A stretch of DNA of 56,567 nt from a virus: positions 1 through 56,567 of the IMG/VR virus record IMGVR_UViG_3300030103_000728. One strand, written 5' to 3'. The position numbers and the translations under genes are program-made. Every line of letters begins with the position of its first letter. Positions within the stretch are counted from its first letter, which is position 1. Of the stretch, positions 33,814 to 40,036 are shown piece after piece. The notes under the pieces were generated by a model. It worked only from the letters and a program-made list of their open reading frames with translations, did no database searches and had not been told where the DNA came from.

Positions 33814-34000
33814 TGTCTTCCTCCATCTCCACGTTCCCATATGCTTTCTTGCCCGCAGACTCCACATGATCTGACCAGTGTTCTAAGGCCTCGTCATATA
33901 CGTCCAGATTATGCGCACCGTGACGCGCGGCCCACGAATCTCGGCTCATCCACATGGCATCCTCCTGCATGTCCATCAGCCAACCCTTTACCTTACCCAT
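33800..34000 (-). CDS. Small early protein, Trp- and Met-rich
   Basis: Start at 34000 with AAGGAG upstream, overlapping the nuclease stop. The 66-residue protein reads MGKVKGWLMDMQEDAMWMSRD, then NLDVYDEALEHWSDHVESAGKKAYG and an acidic end. Not recognised; continuous with the operon. Confidence 0.6.
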   Translation of the reverse strand: MGKVKGWLMDMQEDAMWMSRDSWAARHGAHNLDVYDEALEHWSDHVESAGKKAYGNVEMEEDNADS

Positions 34001-35123
34001 TACTTTTCTCCTTCGTTCTTGGTCCCTCAAAAACATACTGACGATGGAACGCCAGAAAATTTAATGTCCTATCCGATTTGATTGGAACTGTAACATCCGC
34101 TTTCAGTCCCATACTCAACAGCAATTCATCACTTACCCCGGACTTTTCGCTTTTCATAAGCTTCCCCTCGTGATCAAACGAAATGTAACCACAATCAAAA
34201 AGCTTGTCGGCATTTGGCGACAACAAAAACCCATTGTGTGGATCTGTTTTTTCAGCCCTCAAATCGCACGATGCAAATGGTTTTATGTGACTAGCTATCA
34301 AAAACCGTGGGTCTGCAATCAAAGTAAATGGGCACATTGCCTCGCAATCTGTGGCATCAAGTAGCCTGTCCCTGAACAAGGCCCGATCTACAGACTCATC
34401 CCGCTTCCGCCTTTCGTCCCTAGATATATTATTCTTAGGCGGTGGAGAATTTTTCTGTGTTGGTTCTAACTTAATCCTAGCCAGATTTTCGGTAAAGTTT
34501 ACTAACCTACCCAAATTAGTCGGACCATCAAAATATGGTTCAAGTCCATACACACCTAAAAAGTTTAAGGTAATGACTGCCCCTAATGGTGAACACATTG
34601 TCGTCATGTTCTTGTCGTCATAGTTAGGGAACGCTAGTCGATAAATCCTTGACTCTTTTTCCGTTGGGTTATTGTGTAAATACCCATTCAAATCCCTAGC
34701 CAAAAGCGTTGATGTTGCTCCCCTGTGTATTTTTGTTTTTATTCCCCTCATCCACTCAAAAAGTTGAGTGCGTTTTATACACATACTTCGTACAAAACTT
34801 TTGTCGTTTTCAAGATGCAGGACCAAAGGCCATGACACGCCAGCGGTGATGTCCTGTTTCTCTTGTGCCTCCTTTACATCGTATGGAAACGGGTCACCAG
34901 CACCATACAGGATCACCTTGTTACGATCCTCTGATGTCGGGGCTACATCTCTATATTCAATCCCATTGCCCCTCTCCGGGGCAGCAGGCTGTCTGTTGCG
35001 GCGAACCTCGACCTGAACAGTCCTGCGACCAGCACCGAGCGATGGCGCACCACGGAGTTGACAAGCATCGATACTGCCTAGCTTCAGCCTACCGCCCGCT
35101 AGGCTCAGTTTTTTCTCTGCCAT
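33993..35123 (-). CDS. HNH endonuclease with an IF-2-like N-terminal segment
   Basis: A 376-residue protein. The C-terminal third is an HNH domain of the HNH_2 kind: FRDRLLDATDCEAMCPFT, LIASHIKPF (first His), NGFLLSPNADKLFDCGYISFD. Residues 4-44 (KKLSLAGGRLKL, then GAGRRTVQVEVRRNRQ) closely resemble the IF-2-associated segment at the front of bacterial InfB. Residues 90-240 are not recognised. The gene is AT-richer than its neighbours, pointing to transfer. It may be a mobile (homing-type) nuclease or an anti-competitor or host-shutoff enzyme. Confidence 0.75.
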   Translation of the reverse strand: MAEKKLSLAGGRLKLGSIDACQLRGAPSLGAGRRTVQVEVRRNRQPAAPERGNGIEYRDVAPTSEDRNKVILYGAGDPFPYDVKEAQEKQDITAGVSWPLVLHLENDKSFVRSMCIKRTQLFEWMRGIKTKIHRGATSTLLARDLNGYLHNNPTEKESRIYRLAFPNYDDKNMTTMCSPLGAVITLNFLGVYGLEPYFDGPTNLGRLVNFTENLARIKLEPTQKNSPPPKNNISRDERRKRDESVDRALFRDRLLDATDCEAMCPFTLIADPRFLIASHIKPFASCDLRAEKTDPHNGFLLSPNADKLFDCGYISFDHEGKLMKSEKSGVSDELLLSMGLKADVTVPIKSDRTLNFLAFHRQYVFEGPRTKEKSNG

Positions 35124-35350
35124 ATTGCTTTCCTTCCTCTAGTGTATTCATTGATCGGAATGGCAAATGCATCCGGCTCTTGGTCCGGCTCCATGCCGCT
35201 GTCAATCTGGTTGCGGCGGAGATCGTCGAAAGTGTAATCGATCTCCGCCTGTGCATCTGCCTCAGTCTCATACACTTCAACATCGCCAGACTGTTCGCCC
35301 CACGCCTGCCACCCCTCACACAGGGTGTCGGTTACAATTACCCAGCCCAT
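35105..35350 (-). CDS. Small early protein
   Basis: An 81-residue protein starting MGWVIVTDTLCEGWQAWGEQ and continuing VYETEADAQAEIDYTFDDLRRN. The opening (WxIxTD..EGWQ.. then a helix with AxAE) resembles small phage or plasmid proteins that hold a beta-hairpin-helix fold. The ATG overlaps the previous stop (TGATG). Function unknown. Confidence 0.6.
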   Translation of the reverse strand: MGWVIVTDTLCEGWQAWGEQSGDVEVYETEADAQAEIDYTFDDLRRNQIDSGMEPDQEPDAFAIPINEYTRGRKAIWQRKN

Positions 35351-35793
35351 CACGCATTCACCTCAAGATACCTATATTTTTCTTTCATCTCAGTGTGTGT
35401 AAGCGTGTCTTTCAAAACCCAACGCACACCGCCGGACCCTTCTTGCAAATGGTAATCGTCGTCATAGCGGCTTTCCCAAATCTCAATCCACAGATCTTGG
35501 CTGTTATGTTTTGAGATCACATAATAAAAGTCGCAAAGATGATTGGCCCCCAACATCTCATCACGATCATTGAAATTAGCGTTGACCAGACGAACACCAC
35601 CGCCCCTCCGATCCTTGTTCGCCGCAACAAATGATGCTGCAAACTCGTCAGCCTCAAACCGTGGCAACTCCCATGCGAATTCTTTGGCTTTCTCAATGAA
35701 ATCCACCGCACCCTGCGGGTAGTTGTCATAATGCTTGTAGACGTAGGCCTCTTCATGCTCGTCTTCAAAAATATAAATCGCTCTAGTTCCCAT
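35350..35793 (-). CDS. Conserved phage protein (MGTRAIYIF / YKHYDNYP)
   Basis: A 147-residue protein with MGTRAIYIFED..YVYKHYDNYPQGAVDFIEKA and LPRFEADEFAASFVAANKD. I recognise this pattern from conserved proteins of marine and other phages and from some plasmids. They are usually encoded among early genes and have no established function. TAATG contact with the gene before. Confidence 0.75.
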   Translation of the reverse strand: MGTRAIYIFEDEHEEAYVYKHYDNYPQGAVDFIEKAKEFAWELPRFEADEFAASFVAANKDRRGGGVRLVNANFNDRDEMLGANHLCDFYYVISKHNSQDLWIEIWESRYDDDYHLQEGSGGVRWVLKDTLTHTEMKEKYRYLEVNA

Positions 35794-36023
35794 TAGTCTG
35801 TCCTCATCTGATAACGTATCGTTGCATAAACAGAGTCCATAGGCTCTGCCACCTGCGTGAAACTATATGTCCCCGTCTGTTGAATGATGGTGACCGTGCG
35901 CTCACGGTCACCCCTCTTCTTTGTCTGCTCAAACATCTTGAACTCTGTTCCAATCAACAACACAGGCTGGTCAAGAGAAGGATCAAGAGAGTCATCAACC
36001 ATAGTTAATTCCAAAACAATCAT
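35793..36023 (-). CDS. Small early protein
   Basis: A 76-residue beta-rich protein (MIVLELTMVDDSLD, QPVLLIGTEFKMFEQ, RTVTIIQQTGTYSFTQV, VYATIRYQM). No motif recognised. Overlaps both neighbours by one base, so translation is coupled. Confidence 0.65.
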   Translation of the reverse strand: MIVLELTMVDDSLDPSLDQPVLLIGTEFKMFEQTKKRGDRERTVTIIQQTGTYSFTQVAEPMDSVYATIRYQMRTD

Positions 36024-36238
36024 TACACCGTCTCCACTTGCTCAATGTTGTCACAATAGTTTTTCTCCAGATGCCGACACACGCCCAACCAAGTGGTCGC
36101 AGTATCAGGACCAATGTCAGCAGCAATCCCATCCATGCCCTCGTCCTCACAGACCAAAGCATAATTCGCAAAGGGATCGACCTTGCCATAGCAAAGGGTC
36201 TCACCCCCATCCTTGCGCTTGTAAATATAGTCAGCCAT
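36023..36238 (-). CDS. Small early protein
   Basis: Start at 36238 in TAATG overlap. The 71-residue product has MADYIYKRKDGGETLCYGKVD and VCEDEGMDGIAADIG..WLGVCRHLE with three cysteines. No family recognised; acidic overall. Confidence 0.6.
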   Translation of the reverse strand: MADYIYKRKDGGETLCYGKVDPFANYALVCEDEGMDGIAADIGPDTATTWLGVCRHLEKNYCDNIEQVETV

Positions 36239-36456
36239 TAGTAACAACCCTCCCCATTAAACACTGGCTTACGCTTGCCAAAATCAATGAACACACCACG
36301 ATCACTCAACTCCTCAAGATACTTGGTCGCATAGACCATGTTCCAATGACCCTTGGTGTGACCCAAAGAAGTCATGCTCGTGTGCATGGCATTCGCGTAC
36401 CACACCTGAAGCTGCTCATCACTCGCCTCTGCGATCTTTGTCTTTAACCATTGCAT
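36238..36456 (-). CDS. First gene of the minus-strand early operon
   Basis: Start chosen at 36456, where AAGGAGG lies seven bases upstream; a longer frame begins at 36609 but would start before the predicted promoter at 36548-36566. The 72-residue protein (MQWLKTKIAEASDEQLQVWY, GHTKGHWNMVYATKYLEELSDRG) is helical with an aromatic-rich centre. As first gene after the divergent hub it may be an immediate-early protein. Not recognised. Confidence 0.6.
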   Translation of the reverse strand: MQWLKTKIAEASDEQLQVWYANAMHTSMTSLGHTKGHWNMVYATKYLEELSDRGVFIDFGKRKPVFNGEGCY

Positions 36457-36547
36457 CGTCGCTCTACCTCCTTGCAACTCGGACCTCGGTGGTTTATTCT
36501 GGGTCCATCCCATGTGGTTACATATAGTCTTTAATGGAGAGTCACAT

Positions 36548-36566
36548 ATAATCCCATACAATGCAA
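36548..36566 (-). promoter_or_regulatory. Extended -10 promoter of the minus early operon
   Basis: On the minus strand TTGCAT (36566-36561) is followed by TATGGGATTAT, which contains TG-G-GATTAT, an extended -10 form (36556-36548). The same TTGnA..TATGGGAT arrangement occurs at 38455 and 39038. Transcription would begin near 36540 and give a leader of about 85 bases for the gene at 36456. Confidence 0.5.
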
Positions 36567-36590
36567 ACACTTTTTTCACGTTGTTTACTT

Positions 36591-36604
36591 TCCTATAGTG
36601 TTTT
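36591..36604 (-). promoter_or_regulatory. CACTATAGG promoter-like sequence, minus-facing arm
   Basis: Read on the minus strand it is AAAACACTATAGGA. It is an exact 14-base inverse copy of the site at 36784-36797, and the core CACTATAGG equals the initiation part of T7-type phage promoters. I found no single-subunit RNA polymerase gene in this window, so a different factor may use it. Confidence 0.45.
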
Positions 36605-36644
36605 CTCACGGATAAAGTTTTTTTTTATTTTTTTTTCAAATTAG

Positions 36645-36674
36645 GCGTGACAAGCGTGACAAGCGTGACAAGCG
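36645..36674. repeat. Iteron-like array: GCGTGACAA x3
   Basis: Three perfect head-to-tail copies of the 9-mer GCGTGACAA (36645-36671) plus a partial GCG. They lie nine bases from an AT tract. The 9-base period is close to one helical turn, which suits side-by-side binding of a protein. Confidence 0.75.
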
Positions 36675-36696
36675 TTGTTTTCATTGGGTTATTCTC

Positions 36697-36724
36697 GGCA
36701 CACTTTGGCACGTTTGGCACACTT
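36697..36724. repeat. Opposed iteron-like array: GGCACxxTTT
   Basis: GGCACACTTT, GGCACGTTT and GGCACACTT follow one another. On the other strand they read GTGCCAAA, differing from the left array unit (GTGACAA) mainly by one base. The two arrays therefore face each other across 22 bases, as expected for a protein bound in opposite orientations. Confidence 0.65.
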
Positions 36725-36783
36725 CATAGGCCTCGGAGTCCGCCGCGCGTTGCTTTTTTGATTTTATTTGGGTTACCCGTGGA

Positions 36784-36797
36784 AAAACACTATAGGA
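36784..36797 (+). promoter_or_regulatory. CACTATAGG promoter-like sequence, plus-facing arm
   Basis: AAAACACTATAGGA is the exact inverse of 36591-36604. Its AGG continues into AGGAG, the ribosome site of the TerS gene. If it is a promoter of T7 form, transcription would start within the G pair and give a very short leader. Confidence 0.45.
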
Positions 36798-36806
36798 GAA
36801 TTTGAC

Positions 36807-37352
36807 TTGGCAAAGGTTGGAAGACCAGCAGGATTGACACAACGTCAGCGAGAGTTTGCAAAGCATTATGTCGAGGGGCGCAACAGCAATGCTGGCTGCG
36901 CTAGGTTGGCTGGGTACGCGACTGACTCGGCAGCGCAGCATGCCGCAAAACTTCTTGACGGAAAATCTTATCCGGCTGTTGTGGAGCTGATCAAAGAACT
37001 TCGGGAAGACAGACAGAAAAGATATGGTGTGACATTGGTCGGTCAGTTGAAACGCCTAGACGAACTGTCGAGGGGCGCGGAGGAAGAGGGACAATTCTCT
37101 GCCGCCATTAACGCAGAGAAGATTCGATCTGCACTTGGTGGGCTGACGATTGATAGACGTGAGCAGCAGCACATTCACCAGCTTGATAAGCTGTCGCGTG
37201 AAGAGATTGTCTCTCGACTTGCTGACCTGCGTAAGCAGCACCCACATGCCTTCGATGACATGAAGAGGATTGAAGATGCCAAAGACAGAGAAATCACTGT
37301 GGACTTCATTGAAACAAAAACTCCCGAAAAAGTCTCATTATCAGAGGATTGA
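36807..37352 (+). CDS. terS: Terminase small subunit-like protein
   Basis: The start is the TTG at 36807 with AGGAG seven bases before it; the longer frame from 36768 has no site. The 181-residue protein carries the Terminase_2-like helix-turn-helix GLTQRQREFAKHYVEGRNSNAGCARLAGYAT, then a helical oligomerisation part (LIKELREDRQKRYG, QLDKLSREEIVSRLADL). TerS recognises the packaging site. Unusually, TerL lies 3.4 kb away behind minus-strand genes. A regulatory HTH protein is the alternative. Confidence 0.75.
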   Translation: MAKVGRPAGLTQRQREFAKHYVEGRNSNAGCARLAGYATDSAAQHAAKLLDGKSYPAVVELIKELREDRQKRYGVTLVGQLKRLDELSRGAEEEGQFSAAINAEKIRSALGGLTIDRREQQHIHQLDKLSREEIVSRLADLRKQHPHAFDDMKRIEDAKDREITVDFIETKTPEKVSLSED

Positions 37353-37704
37353 GAACCGTGTCGGGGAGGGCATGCCCGACACATATTTGTGCATGGACGG
37401 GGTTCCAATCTGGCTTGAATTAAAAATAATTAAAAACAGCCGCGTTAGGCTGTCAAAGTCCCAGATCGCGTGGCATTTGGGGCATACGCGCTGTAATGGC
37501 GTAAGTTTTTTCTTGCTCCACTGCCCCTCTAAGGGCGATGCACTTTTGTTTGACGGGGGTTTAGCGCCCGAGTTGCAAGGTTCACGGATCGATGTCCTGC
37601 GCCCTGCGGCCCTATATGATGGTCCGTTGTCGGGGTTGCCCTGCGCCCTGCGGGCCAAGGCTGTAGATGCGTGGTCCTGCGTCCTGCGTCCTGCGTCCCC
37701 GTGA
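37276..37704 (+). CDS. VRR-NUC/PD-(D/E)XK nuclease-like protein with repeat-derived tail
   Basis: Start at 37276 (ATG, GAGGA upstream), overlapping TerS by 77 bases. Residues 1-95 carry the nuclease core: LW..LK, QRIENRVGEGMPDTYLC, WLELKI (Asp in MPD, Glu-x-Lys in ELK) and SKSQIAWH, as in VRR-NUC proteins. From residue about 105 the protein is encoded by CCTGCGN repeats and reads VLRPAALYDG.. CALRAK.. CVLRPA, so the natural C-terminus may have been extended by repeat invasion. Possible role in DNA branch cutting at packaging. Confidence 0.8.
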   Translation: MPKTEKSLWTSLKQKLPKKSHYQRIENRVGEGMPDTYLCMDGVPIWLELKIIKNSRVRLSKSQIAWHLGHTRCNGVSFFLLHCPSKGDALLFDGGLAPELQGSRIDVLRPAALYDGPLSGLPCALRAKAVDAWSCVLRPASP

Positions 37705-37748
37705 TATAAAAACAGGACGCAAAGCCCTGCGGCCCTGCGTCCTGCGTG
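37595..37748. repeat. CCTGCGN heptamer repeat cluster 1
   Basis: Four short runs of the heptamer CCTGCG(T/C/G) lie at 37595-37612, 37638-37655, 37675-37700 and 37723-37748. The third contains three perfect CCTGCGT copies in tandem. They cover the 3' end of the nuclease gene and the gap after it. The last two runs are separated by GTGATATAAAAACAGGACGC. Confidence 0.75.
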
Positions 37749-37782
37749 TCATATGTCATGGAGAAAGACATAAGAAAAAGTA

Positions 37783-37802
37783 CCACGGTCCGAGGACCGT
37801 GG
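37783..37802 (-). terminator. Rho-independent terminator after the Gp88-like gene
   Basis: A perfect 8-bp stem CCACGGTC/GACCGTGG with a CGAG loop. Read on the minus strand it lies nine bases after the stop and is followed by TACTTTTTC. It should end the Gp88-like transcript before it meets plus-strand transcription. Confidence 0.7.
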
Positions 37803-37810
37803 CAATGGTG

Positions 37811-38416
37811 TCAGTGTTGTTTGTATGTGACATTGGAGACCGAGCGATCCCAACATGCTCGGCATGGCCCGCATTTTCCATCCTGTGTGGGGGCCGGGCA
37901 TAGGTGCCCGGTGATCTTGCCCGCGCTGCCGGCGACTGTGCTGGTGTTCTGCCATGCTTTGGGGGCTGGTCCGTCTATCATATGCGCAGACATGCGAAGT
38001 GTGACATTGTCCGGCAGGTTGCGAACCCGCAGCACGTCCGCCCATATCTTATATTCGCGGCTTGGGATCCAATGCTTTTTGTTCGGTGTTGCTTCGCAAA
38101 CATCTAGAATATTGTGACCCATGCGCGAATCTTCGACATCGCCAGAATCGAACCATCTGAATTCTGGTGTCCGTAGTCGATTAAGAACCGCGACCATGCG
38201 CGGGACAAAATCAATGGCATGGAAAAAATCCTCCCTGCGTACCATCGCGGCCCGCACGTTGGGCATGTTGTACATGCCCTTTAATGCATAGCATTTTTCG
38301 CATGTAGATCCTTTGACTAGGCGAAGCTTCGCGCCCACGTTGCACAACCTGGCATCGCGCGAGATGCTATGCCCTGGCATTTTACTCACATTAGATAAGA
38401 GTTTTTTGTCGTCCAT
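37811..38416 (-). CDS. Gp88-like phage protein with CxxCYA motif
   Basis: A 201-residue protein: KMPGHSISRDARLCNVGAKL, then GSTCEKCYALKGMYNMPNVRAAMVRRED, and FRWFDSGDVEDSRMGHNILDVC. This series marks the Gp88 family first seen in mycobacteriophages; function is unknown. Late cysteines (CPAPTQDGKCGPCRACWD) could complete a metal or Fe-S site. A single-gene transcription unit with its own promoter (38442-38469) and terminator (37783-37802). Confidence 0.82.
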   Translation of the reverse strand: MDDKKLLSNVSKMPGHSISRDARLCNVGAKLRLVKGSTCEKCYALKGMYNMPNVRAAMVRREDFFHAIDFVPRMVAVLNRLRTPEFRWFDSGDVEDSRMGHNILDVCEATPNKKHWIPSREYKIWADVLRVRNLPDNVTLRMSAHMIDGPAPKAWQNTSTVAGSAGKITGHLCPAPTQDGKCGPCRACWDRSVSNVTYKQH

Positions 38417-38441
38417 TTATTCCTCCATTTATGACCCGTTT

Positions 38442-38469
38442 ATTATATAGGAAAATCCCATATATGCAA
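38442..38469 (-). promoter_or_regulatory. Promoter of the Gp88-like gene
   Basis: On the minus strand -35 TTGCAT (38469-38464) and -10 TATAAT (38447-38442) are 16 bases apart. The spacer contains the shared TATGGGAT motif. Heptamer repeats end right at the upstream edge of the -35 box. A GGAGG ribosome site follows before the ATG at 38416. Confidence 0.65.
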
Positions 38470-38497
38470 GCCCTGCGTCCTGCGTCCTGCGCCCCTG
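38470..38497. repeat. CCTGCGN heptamer repeat cluster 2
   Basis: CCCTGCG TCCTGCG TCCTGCG CCCC directly upstream of the Gp88-like promoter. It is followed by TGTGATAT, close to the GTGATAT after a cluster 1 run. The position suggests a binding array for an activator or repressor. Confidence 0.7.
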
Positions 38498-38520
38498 TGT
38501 GATATGGGGCAGGCACAAAA

Positions 38521-38550
38521 AATCAGGACCGGCGCAAGCCGGTCCTGATT
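38521..38550 (-). terminator. Strong rho-independent terminator
   Basis: A perfect 13-bp stem (AATCAGGACCGGC and its inverse) with a GCAA loop, followed on the minus strand by T6. It lies four bases after the stop of the gene at 38555. Confidence 0.85.
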
Positions 38551-38554
38551 GCTC

Positions 38555-38797
38555 CTAATCGCCCCGGCCCACCCCGGCCTCCGGCTCTAGATCCTCATCG
38601 TGCCAATAGTCGGAGTCCGAAAACACATCAGCGCGATAGCGCCTCCGGTTATCGGCCTCGACCTCGGAGGCGCACATGTGGCACATGCGCCCGCCGAGCA
38701 TGTAGCCCCGTGCGTCGTACTCGTACCATGTGTATTCCTTACGACCATCGGAATCCCGATGGTCGCATGTGTTACGTCCGTCCTTAAAATAGGTCAT
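38555..38797 (-). CDS. Small conserved phage protein (YWHDE)
   Basis: An 80-residue protein with two cysteine pairs (NTCDH.. and RMCHMCASEVEAD) and RRRYRADVFSDSDYWHDEDLEPE. The YR.DV.sD.dYWHDE ending is one I recognise in small phage proteins of unknown role. Overlaps the stop of the gene before; ends at a strong terminator. Confidence 0.7.
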   Translation of the reverse strand: MTYFKDGRNTCDHRDSDGRKEYTWYEYDARGYMLGGRMCHMCASEVEADNRRRYRADVFSDSDYWHDEDLEPEAGVGRGD

Positions 38798-39009
38798 CAG
38801 CTTCCCTCCGGGCGGACGATGACCTCAAGCGCGTATTCAACGCTCTGTAGGTCGGAGATCGCGGTCTCAATTTCCTCCATCAGATCCTCGGAGTGAACTC
38901 GATGATCCAAAGGAAGATCCTCCAACATAGAAATGGCCTCAGAAACGCGGGCATTAGCCGCGTCTATACGATCAATAATGTTTTCTGATTTAGTCAATAT
39001 AACCTCCAT
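38797..39009 (-). CDS. Small acidic helical protein
   Basis: A 70-residue protein with heptad-like helices (NIIDRIDAANARVSEAISMLEDL, LMEEIETAISDLQSVEYALEVIV), probably a coiled-coil dimer. First gene after the promoter at 39035-39052, with GGAGG before its start. Not recognised. Confidence 0.65.
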   Translation of the reverse strand: MEVILTKSENIIDRIDAANARVSEAISMLEDLPLDHRVHSEDLMEEIETAISDLQSVEYALEVIVRPEGS

Positions 39010-39034
39010 AGTTATGACTCTTAGATCCTAGCAT

Positions 39035-39052
39035 ATTATCCCATATGTACAA
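39035..39052 (-). promoter_or_regulatory. Extended -10 promoter, minus strand
   Basis: TTGTAC (39052-39047) then TATGGGATAAT, whose TG-G-GATAAT is an extended -10 box (39043-39035). It shares the TATGGGAT core with the promoters at 36548 and 38442. It serves the two genes at 38797-39009 and 38555-38797. Confidence 0.5.
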
Positions 39053-39072
39053 AGGAAAAGCAGCGCAGCGCG

Positions 39073-39092
39073 TACGGTATAATAATACCGTA
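39073..39092. promoter_or_regulatory. Palindromic operator-like site
   Basis: TACGGTAT-AATA-ATACCGTA, a perfect 8-base inverted repeat with a 4-base centre, located between a heptamer cluster and the promoter at 39035. It lacks a T run, so it is more likely a dimer binding site than a terminator. Confidence 0.5.
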
Positions 39093-39093
39093 T

Positions 39094-39120
39094 GGCCCTG
39101 CGGCCTGCGCCCTGCGTCCC
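39094..39120. repeat. CCTGCGN heptamer repeat cluster 3
   Basis: GCCCTGCG GCCTGCG CCCTGCG TCCC, followed by TATATATCGGGCGCAGGCCCG. It lies in the 216-base gap between two minus-strand units, flanked by the palindrome at 39073 and a terminator at 39153. Confidence 0.7.
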
Positions 39121-39152
39121 TATATATCGGGCGCAGGCCCGCAAAGAAAAGA

Positions 39153-39174
39153 CCCCCAGACCGAAGTCTGGGGG
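39153..39174 (-). terminator. Rho-independent terminator
   Basis: Stem CCCCCAGAC/GTCTGGGGG with a CGAA loop. On the minus strand it is followed by TCTTTTCTTT. It ends the unit holding the gene at 39226-39498. Confidence 0.75.
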
Positions 39175-39225
39175 CAAGTCATGGGAGGTTCGCACGGTAC
39201 TTTCCGCCCCGTGCGGCGGGTTCGA

Positions 39226-39498
39226 TCACCCGTAGTGTTCACGCCACTCGTCGGTGGCTGCTGCTAGGCGTCCGTGCTGCTTCACGTCCGCTGCGTAGGT
39301 GTCACCCAGCTCGCCCTCCGGGCAAAGCGGAGACGTGACAAAAGTGAACCAGCGAGCGTATTGATCCCCGGCCTCCTTGTCGGGCCGCTTATAGGTCTTC
39401 AACACTGCCCACGTCCAGCCATGACTGGATCTATACACTGCGTAGGGCTTTTGCTTGGTGGCTGATTTACCAAAAGGATTAGTCTTTCTTGCGGTCAT
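39226..39498 (-). CDS. Conserved phage protein (GWTWAVLKTYKRP)
   Basis: A 90-residue protein with a basic N-terminus (KTNPFGKSATKQKPYAVY), HGWTWAVLKTYKRPDKE, YARWFTFVTSP and ELGDTYAADVKQHG. The W-x-VLK-YK-P / ARWF / GDTY pattern is one I recall from phage early regions; function unknown. Ends before its own terminator. Confidence 0.7.
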   Translation of the reverse strand: MTARKTNPFGKSATKQKPYAVYRSSHGWTWAVLKTYKRPDKEAGDQYARWFTFVTSPLCPEGELGDTYAADVKQHGRLAAATDEWREHYG

Positions 39499-39530
39499 AA
39501 TCTTTCTCCTTTTCCTATGACATAATAAAA

Positions 39531-39557
39531 GCCTACACCATCAAGGACGGTGTAGGC
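39531..39557 (-). terminator. Terminator, possibly bidirectional
   Basis: Stem GCCTACACC/GGTGTAGGC with a 9-base loop. The minus strand continues TTTTATTATG and the plus strand continues AAGTTTTTT, so it could stop transcription both ways. It follows the winged-helix gene at 39574. Confidence 0.65.
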
Positions 39558-39573
39558 AAGTTTTTTATCGCTG

Positions 39574-39960
39574 TTAAATTGAGAAGCGCTTGTTCCGCTT
39601 GCCAGTCTTCTCGCTCTTCACGTCCAGCTCATGGACCTTGCGCATCTCCCAGATCAGCGAGTGGACGCTGCTTTTCTTGAGGCCTAGAAAGGTCGAGAGC
39701 TGCGGGACCGTAAACTTGCCCCCGCTGGTTAACAGCTCTTTGCAGCGGGCCACCGTGTCCTTTGCAAACATGGCTCTGGGCTTGGCGGGCCGGCGGTCTG
39801 TGGTCCGGACCTCAATGTTATCCCCGTCAATCTCTATGCGGTTAAGCTCGCGCTTGCCATTCCCGTCTAGGTGCCAGACCCAAAGATCATATCCGTAGGT
39901 TGTCCGCTCCAGCTCAACAGTCTGAACCTTGTCGAAAGTAGTTAATACTGTCTTGATCAT
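39574..39960 (-). CDS. Winged-helix DNA-binding protein, putative regulator
   Basis: Start at 39960 (GGAG nine bases upstream) rather than 39975. The 128-residue protein has a beta-rich N-terminal half and a C-terminal helix-turn-helix: MFAKDTVARCKELLTSGGKF, TVPQLSTFLGLKKSSVHSLIWEMRK, then a basic tail (KSEKTGKRNKRFSI). It is the clearest transcription-factor candidate near the heptamer and palindrome sites. Target unknown. Confidence 0.75.
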   Translation of the reverse strand: MIKTVLTTFDKVQTVELERTTYGYDLWVWHLDGNGKRELNRIEIDGDNIEVRTTDRRPAKPRAMFAKDTVARCKELLTSGGKFTVPQLSTFLGLKKSSVHSLIWEMRKVHELDVKSEKTGKRNKRFSI

Positions 39961-40036
39961 TGTTATATTCTCCATGACTAAGTTTACCGTTTCGGCCTTT
40001 TGGCCTCATCAGCGGCAGCACACACTGCCGGACGGT

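Larger units (their letters stand above)
36457..36806. promoter_or_regulatory. Divergent intergenic hub, candidate origin and early control region
   Basis: This is the longest gene-free stretch. In order it holds a TATGGGAT-type minus promoter, one arm of an inverted CACTATAGG sequence, an AT tract of 19 bases (36618-36636), three tandem GCGTGACAA repeats, about two and a half inverted GTGCCAAA repeats, and the second CACTATAGG arm just before the TerS start. Strong AT tract plus iterons plus divergent promoters is the usual picture of an origin or of a regulator-bound switch. Confidence 0.6.

Noticed and set aside
36645-36724. The short direct repeats as a CRISPR array
   Set aside because: Units of 9 bases directly adjoining each other without spacers, and no cas genes. 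Iteron-like binding sites fit better.
36591-36797. A T7-type single-subunit RNA polymerase system
   Set aside because: The CACTATAGG sites suggest it, but no T7-like polymerase motifs occur in any large frame in the window. Only the promoter-like sequence is claimed.
37667-38117. Plus-strand frames over the heptamer repeats and opposite the Gp88-like gene
   Set aside because: They consist of repeat-derived residues or antisense of a conserved protein and lack ribosome sites.
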